This document shows positions 60,349 through 64,000 of a stretch of DNA of 64,000 bases, one piece after another; positions within the stretch are counted from its first letter, which is position 1, and each line of letters begins with the position of its first letter. Location: contig DASVLJ010000074.1 of assembly GCA_036384915.1 (NCBI GenBank), forward strand, positions 1-64,000, given 5' to 3'. Made by a program: the position numbers and the translations under genes. The notes beneath the pieces are model-generated. The model made no database searches and was not told the DNA's origin. It worked only from the letters and a program-made list of their open reading frames with translations. The stretch is from PKWO01 sp036384915 (GTDB lineage: Bacteria; Pseudomonadota; Gammaproteobacteria; Burkholderiales; Burkholderiaceae_D).

Positions 60349-60836
60349 TTGACCGACAGCATCCGGCGACGTTCAATGGCCCTTTGGAGGCCGGCATTCG
60401 CGCTGTCGCCCTTCTGGGGGCGGCATACCCGAAAACCTATGATTTGCAGCGTCTCGTGGCGTTTGACTATCTGCTCGTCCACACAGGCGATATCGGCGGA
60501 CCAGAAAGCCTACATCCCCCTGCCCCCTTTCGCTCGGCAGAACTGCTTGTGCGTCGCAAGTTGGTGGAGGACTCGCTGATGCTCATGATGACCAGGGACT
60601 TGATCGTTCGCGAAATTACCCCTGACGGCATCCAGTACGGCGCCGGGGAAAACGCTGCGCCGTTTCTTTCCGCATTGACTACAGATTATCTGTGCGCGCT
60701 GAAAGACCGTGCGTTGTGGCTTATTGAAGGCGTGGGCGACTACGCTGACCAGCAATTTCGTGCCTTCATGCGTCGCTTCTTCGATCAATGGGTCGAGGAG
60801 TTCCAAAACGTTGAACGCAGTTTAGGGGATGCATAG
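60336..60836 (+). CDS. ABC-3C middle component
   Basis: This 166-residue helical protein matches the middle-component type 2 pattern: FNGPLEAGIRAVALLGAAYP, then YDLQRLVAFDYLLVHTGDI, PPAPFRSAELLVRRKLVED and a C-terminal WVEEFQNVERSL. Middle components are thought to join the effector to the ATPase. No catalytic residues are evident. The start overlaps the effector gene and its stop overlaps the ATPase start by one base (TAGTG), so the three are translated as a unit. Confidence 0.8.
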   Translation: MVQVIDRQHPATFNGPLEAGIRAVALLGAAYPKTYDLQRLVAFDYLLVHTGDIGGPESLHPPAPFRSAELLVRRKLVEDSLMLMMTRDLIVREITPDGIQYGAGENAAPFLSALTTDYLCALKDRALWLIEGVGDYADQQFRAFMRRFFDQWVEEFQNVERSLGDA

Positions 60837-62737
60837 TGGCAGCCACTCCGGCCGGATTTAGACTGCGTTTCCTAACATTCTTGGGGCCTGCCAAGCAGCC
60901 GGCAACCGTTCAATTTGGGCCGGGCTTGAATGTCCTTTATGGTGCCTCGGATACCGGCAAGTCTTTTGTCGTGGAGACGATTGACTTTATGCTGGGTGGC
61001 AAGCCGCCGCTGCGCGAAGTCCCGGAACGCGTTGGATACGACCAAATTCTGTTGGGCCTGGAAACGCTAGCGGGCGAAACGTACACCATCGCACGAAGCA
61101 TCGATGGCGGCGCTTTCCAGTTGTACGAGGGACTGCTCGATACCTTGCCAGTTGGCGGAGGCGACCCTAAAGTTCTCGGGGAACAGCACAGCGAAAAAAA
61201 CGACACGAATTTGTCGGCGTTTCTTTTGGGGCATTGCGAACTGTCTGGTAAGCGGGTCCGCAGAAATGCTCGCGGGGAAACCAACAGCCTGAGCTTTCGC
61301 AATGTCGTGCGTCTCATGATTGTGACCGAGACCGAAATCACGGAACAGCGATCCCCGCTGAAGGATGGCAACGTTGTTTCGGACACAGCAAACCTTTCGA
61401 CATTTAAGCTTCTGTTGACCGGAGTTGACGATTCGGCCCTCGTGTCAAGCGCGCAGAACGAGCCGGAAGAGCTTTCTCGTGAGGCGCAGTTACAGCTTCT
61501 TGACCAACTCCTGGGCGATTATCGCGACAGGCTGAAAGACCTGGCGAAAGATCCCCAGGAGCTTGATGAGCAGCTGCGAAAGATCGATGCCTCCATCGGC
61601 CAGCATACGAATCAACTGAACGCGACAGAAGCAGAATTCCAGCAAGCAGCCGCGCGCCGCCGTGAATTACGGAAGAAGCTCGAAGAGAGCAGAGACCGGC
61701 GCGGCGAAATTGCCTCGCTTTTGGAACGGTTCGACTTGCTGGATCGCCACTATCAATCCGATATCGAGAGGCTGCGCGCCATTGAAGAAGGTGGAACGCT
61801 TTTTGCCGTATTGGGTTCATCGACTTGTCCCCTTTGCGGCGCCGACGCGACGCACCAATGCGCCACTGCTGACTGCGATGGCAATATCGACGCCGTAGTG
61901 GTGGCCGCTCGCAAGGAAATCCAAAAGATTGAATTGCTTCGCACTGAATTGGCCACGACGGTCAAAGACTTGAATCGCGAAGGCGCGAGCTTCGACAAAC
62001 GCATGCCCGGCGTAGAGGCGGAACTCGAACAAATTGCTGGCCAGGTTGATCAACTTATCATGCCGAAGCTGGCCAAATTGCGGTCTTCATACTCGGAGTA
62101 TGCGGACAAGCGCGGCGAAGTGCGCGAGGCGCTGTCCTTACGAAACACAGTCCAGGACATAGAGCGTAGGCGCGCGGAACTGGAAAAGGAACAGCCTGAG
62201 CGCGGGCAAGCAACGGTAGCGCAGGGCGACATTCCCACGTCCGTGGCCGAGGGATTCGCTCAGTGCGTCGAGACCATTCTCGGCGCTTGGCATTTCCCCG
62301 AAAATGGGCGCGTATTTTTTGATGCCAAGTCTCGCGACCTCGTCATCGCCGGCAAGCAGCGTGCCGCTCGCGGTAAAGGTCTACGCGCAATAACGCACGC
62401 GGCATTCACGCTTGGCCTGCTGGACTATTGCAGAACGCACCACACGCCGCACCCAGGGTTCGTTATCCTCGATTCGCCGTTGCTTGCCTATCGAGAGCCA
62501 GACGGCTCGGAAGAAGACTTGACGGGAACTGATTTGAAGGAGCAGTTCTACGGCTATTTGAAGTCCTTGACCGATGATCGGCAGATCATTGTCGTTGAAA
62601 ATACTGATCCGCCCCAGGCATTCAAGCAGCTTCCCCAAGTCGTGATGTTTAGCAAGAACCCTCATGCGGGACGATATGGTTTGTTTCCATTTAACGCTTC
62701 CCCAGCGCCCGCCGATGGAGATGGGCCACGTGAATAA
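60836..62737 (+). CDS. ABC-3C SMC/Rad50-like ATPase
   Basis: This 633-residue protein has Walker A near the N-terminus (YGASDTGKSFVVETID, Lys42), a long coiled coil, and Walker B near the C-terminus (GFVILDSPLLAYREPD, about 540-556). Ser follows the Walker B Asp where classical ABC ATPases have Glu. In the middle, TCPLCGADATHQCATADC (about 330-348) could bind zinc and form a hook like that of Rad50. The start is a GTG overlapping the previous stop. It is the probable sensor of the three-component system. Confidence 0.83.
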   Translation: MAATPAGFRLRFLTFLGPAKQPATVQFGPGLNVLYGASDTGKSFVVETIDFMLGGKPPLREVPERVGYDQILLGLETLAGETYTIARSIDGGAFQLYEGLLDTLPVGGGDPKVLGEQHSEKNDTNLSAFLLGHCELSGKRVRRNARGETNSLSFRNVVRLMIVTETEITEQRSPLKDGNVVSDTANLSTFKLLLTGVDDSALVSSAQNEPEELSREAQLQLLDQLLGDYRDRLKDLAKDPQELDEQLRKIDASIGQHTNQLNATEAEFQQAAARRRELRKKLEESRDRRGEIASLLERFDLLDRHYQSDIERLRAIEEGGTLFAVLGSSTCPLCGADATHQCATADCDGNIDAVVVAARKEIQKIELLRTELATTVKDLNREGASFDKRMPGVEAELEQIAGQVDQLIMPKLAKLRSSYSEYADKRGEVREALSLRNTVQDIERRRAELEKEQPERGQATVAQGDIPTSVAEGFAQCVETILGAWHFPENGRVFFDAKSRDLVIAGKQRAARGKGLRAITHAAFTLGLLDYCRTHHTPHPGFVILDSPLLAYREPDGSEEDLTGTDLKEQFYGYLKSLTDDRQIIVVENTDPPQAFKQLPQVVMFSKNPHAGRYGLFPFNASPAPADGDGPRE

Positions 62738-62760
62738 ATTGGTTGCGAATCGTAGTGCCC

Positions 62761-63456
62761 TTACCTGACGCTCCGAATAATCAACATGTCGCGCCTATTC
62801 TGCGTATCGAAGCTCACCGAGACAACATCGATTGACTCCGCAAGCTCGGTCAGCGGAAAACTGCCAGAGAGCAGGTCGAATCGAACGACATGTGCGTCAC
62901 AATAGGTAATTTTGCCTTCCCCTTTATCGCGCAGATTTGGTACAGGCAGCGGATTAATTATCATCCTTCCCTCGGCAAGAATGGAAACTACCTTGCCGCG
63001 CATATTCAAAATGCGTCCCGCTTTTTCGTTCCGACTTGCGATCAGTTCACCGTATATTTCCGGCGTAGCGTTTACTGACTCCGAGCCTCGTCGGATATAC
63101 GCGGGTCCCGAAAAGTGCGGTCTTTCATTGCTCGAACCAATCACAACGGCCACAACTGGTTTCCCCTCTGGTTTTAACACCCGGCAGATGAAATTAGTGA
63201 TCGGCGGATAGCACCCGCGCTCGCACGCTTCGCGAACTCGCTTTTGCACACTATCTGAATTTTCAACGCCCTCCACCATCCCCGTTTTGTCATGAAGCCC
63301 AATAAATAGGATTCCTATTCCATCGCCGACAAGCGAATTCGCAAAGGCACAAACAGTTTGCCGAATTTCATCCGCCTTTATGCCTTGCGATTTACGTTCG
63401 ACAAAATTGTCCTCGTGGTCGTTGAGGCGCCTAAATAGTTCAGCATCGTTGATCAT
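62761..63456 (-). CDS. Schlafen/AlbA_2-domain protein
   Basis: This 231-residue protein contains an AlbA_2 (Schlafen N-terminal) domain: DNFVERKSQGIKADEIRQTV, AFANSLVGDGIGILFIGLHD and KRVREACERGCYPPI, then FSGPAYIRRGSES. The conserved Glu-Arg-Lys (20-22) marks the putative nucleic-acid-binding or nuclease site. A unique C-terminal part follows (PLTELAESIDVVSV). It is convergent with the ABC-3C ATPase gene and follows the partial gene to its right by 18 bases, so those two probably form an operon. Confidence 0.82.
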   Translation of the reverse strand: MINDAELFRRLNDHEDNFVERKSQGIKADEIRQTVCAFANSLVGDGIGILFIGLHDKTGMVEGVENSDSVQKRVREACERGCYPPITNFICRVLKPEGKPVVAVVIGSSNERPHFSGPAYIRRGSESVNATPEIYGELIASRNEKAGRILNMRGKVVSILAEGRMIINPLPVPNLRDKGEGKITYCDAHVVRFDLLSGSFPLTELAESIDVVSVSFDTQNRRDMLIIRSVR

Positions 63457-63474
63457 ATATGCTCGTTTCCCGTT

Positions 63475-64000
63475 CTAGTTCCTATTTCGCTTTTGTGACT
63501 TGCTTTTCATTTTCTTGACGCGTTTCCTTTTTGTTTCTTGCGCATTCCGTTTTTTGCGTGCCGCAGAGACGTCACTGGTGGATGATGTAACTTCGTCTCG
63601 CGAGTACGTATATTCAGTGGCATGACGCCCCCAGAACCGCGCATTTGGCCCCCAAAGCCCAAATTCCTCAGCAAGCTTCTTGGCGTCCGCGATTGTTGTT
63701 TCGTTCCAGGCCTCGCTTTCAAATACTGCGAGGTCCAACGAGCCTCCAGTGTATGGCTTGCATGGATGATCCATGCCGATGCCAATGAACACCGTGTCGT
63801 CGGGAGAATGTAGTCTGGCAACTCGGCAATATGCGAGCAGGTAAGCTCGCCTTCGGTCTCGATAATCGTTTTCCGACTCCCCGTCCAGCTTTGGCATGAG
63901 CACAAAAATGTACGCAGGCAGACGTTCTTCCGGCTCGCCGCCGATCATTCGCGCAAATCGTCGATAGCCTTCCTCGGCCGCCGTTTCGATTGCGCCCCAA
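63475..64000 (-). CDS. Hypothetical protein, 5' end beyond the window
   Basis: I do not recognise this protein. The frame is open to the window edge (from the edge it reads WGAIETAAEEGYRRFARM), so the ATG at 63948 need not be the start. The visible 174 codons include AYIFVLMPKLDGESENDYRD, FIGIGMDHPCKP and a lysine/arginine-rich C-terminal tail (KKRNAQETKRKRVKKMKSKS) that could bind nucleic acid. It lies 18 bases upstream of the AlbA_2 gene on the same strand. Confidence 0.6.
   Translation of the reverse strand, partial: WGAIETAAEEGYRRFARMIGGEPEERLPAYIFVLMPKLDGESENDYRDRRRAYLLAYCRVARLHSPDDTVFIGIGMDHPCKPYTGGSLDLAVFESEAWNETTIADAKKLAEEFGLWGPNARFWGRHATEYTYSRDEVTSSTSDVSAARKKRNAQETKRKRVKKMKSKSQKRNRN

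Overview
The window looks like a chromosomal segment of a GC-rich betaproteobacterium of the order Burkholderiales, probably Oxalobacteraceae. The reasons are the EarP/EF-P rhamnosylation pair, a rpsF-priB-rpsR-rplI-dnaB block, an Entner-Doudoroff cluster with HexR, a complete isc operon with hscBA-fdx-iscX, a Gram-negative trimeric-porin type protein, and two families of intergenic palindromic repeats (cores GTAGGTTGGGTTGAGCG and CCCCTCTCCCGC). The family placement is an inference; no rRNA or tRNA gene was seen.

Layout. 0.2-3.1 kb (minus strand): efp, earP and a porin. 3.5-10.3 kb (plus): a purine-degradation run xdhA-xdhB-xdhC-guaD plus a small tautomerase; xdhC carries an in-frame 204-bp palindromic repeat element. 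10.5-17.7 kb: slyX, then edd-eda (minus) divergent from pgi-zwf-hexR (plus), with a TTGT-N7-ACAA HexR-type operator between them. 17.7-22.3 kb: a DUF4241 protein, a cytosolic sulfatase, and a PiT phosphate transporter with its PhoU-like partner. 22.4-26.6 kb (minus): rpsF-priB-rpsR-rplI, a terminator, then dnaB interrupted in its P-loop by a 350-residue class 3 intein with a LAGLIDADG endonuclease. 26.8-31.6 kb: lexA with a perfect SOS box, a GST, a thioesterase relic, a cupin and four small or poorly known genes. 31.7-37.8 kb (minus): iscR-iscS-iscU-iscA-[DUF559]-hscB-hscA-fdx-iscX behind two tandem type-1 IscR sites. 38.2-48.1 kb (plus): a 267-bp nested inverted-repeat element followed by a Wsp-like chemosensory operon (cheW, cheR-TPR, cheW, MCP, cheA-REC, cheB) that continues into a triple-receiver hybrid kinase and a lone receiver. 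48.3-58.6 kb: DUF3034, a secreted truncated haemoglobin, a secreted GH13 amylase, a YlqF GTPase flanked by repeats, an HDAC-like deacetylase, moxR-DUF58-tgpA, and mltB. 58.6-64 kb: an accessory region with short direct repeats, a 120-bp tandem hairpin repeat, a three-gene ABC-3C conflict system (Mrr-like nuclease effector, middle component, SMC-like ATPase), and an oppositely oriented Schlafen/AlbA_2 gene with a partial unknown gene running off the end.

How the parts work together. The pgi-zwf-hexR and edd-eda genes form a glucose-6-phosphate to KDPG route governed by the encoded HexR. The isc genes form one Fe-S assembly unit that IscR probably autorepresses. EarP activates EF-P at Arg32. 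The chemosensory genes encode a whole membrane-sensor-to-kinase pathway whose output appears to be phosphorelay receivers, not a diguanylate cyclase. The final 5 kb is the best candidate for a poorly described defence module.
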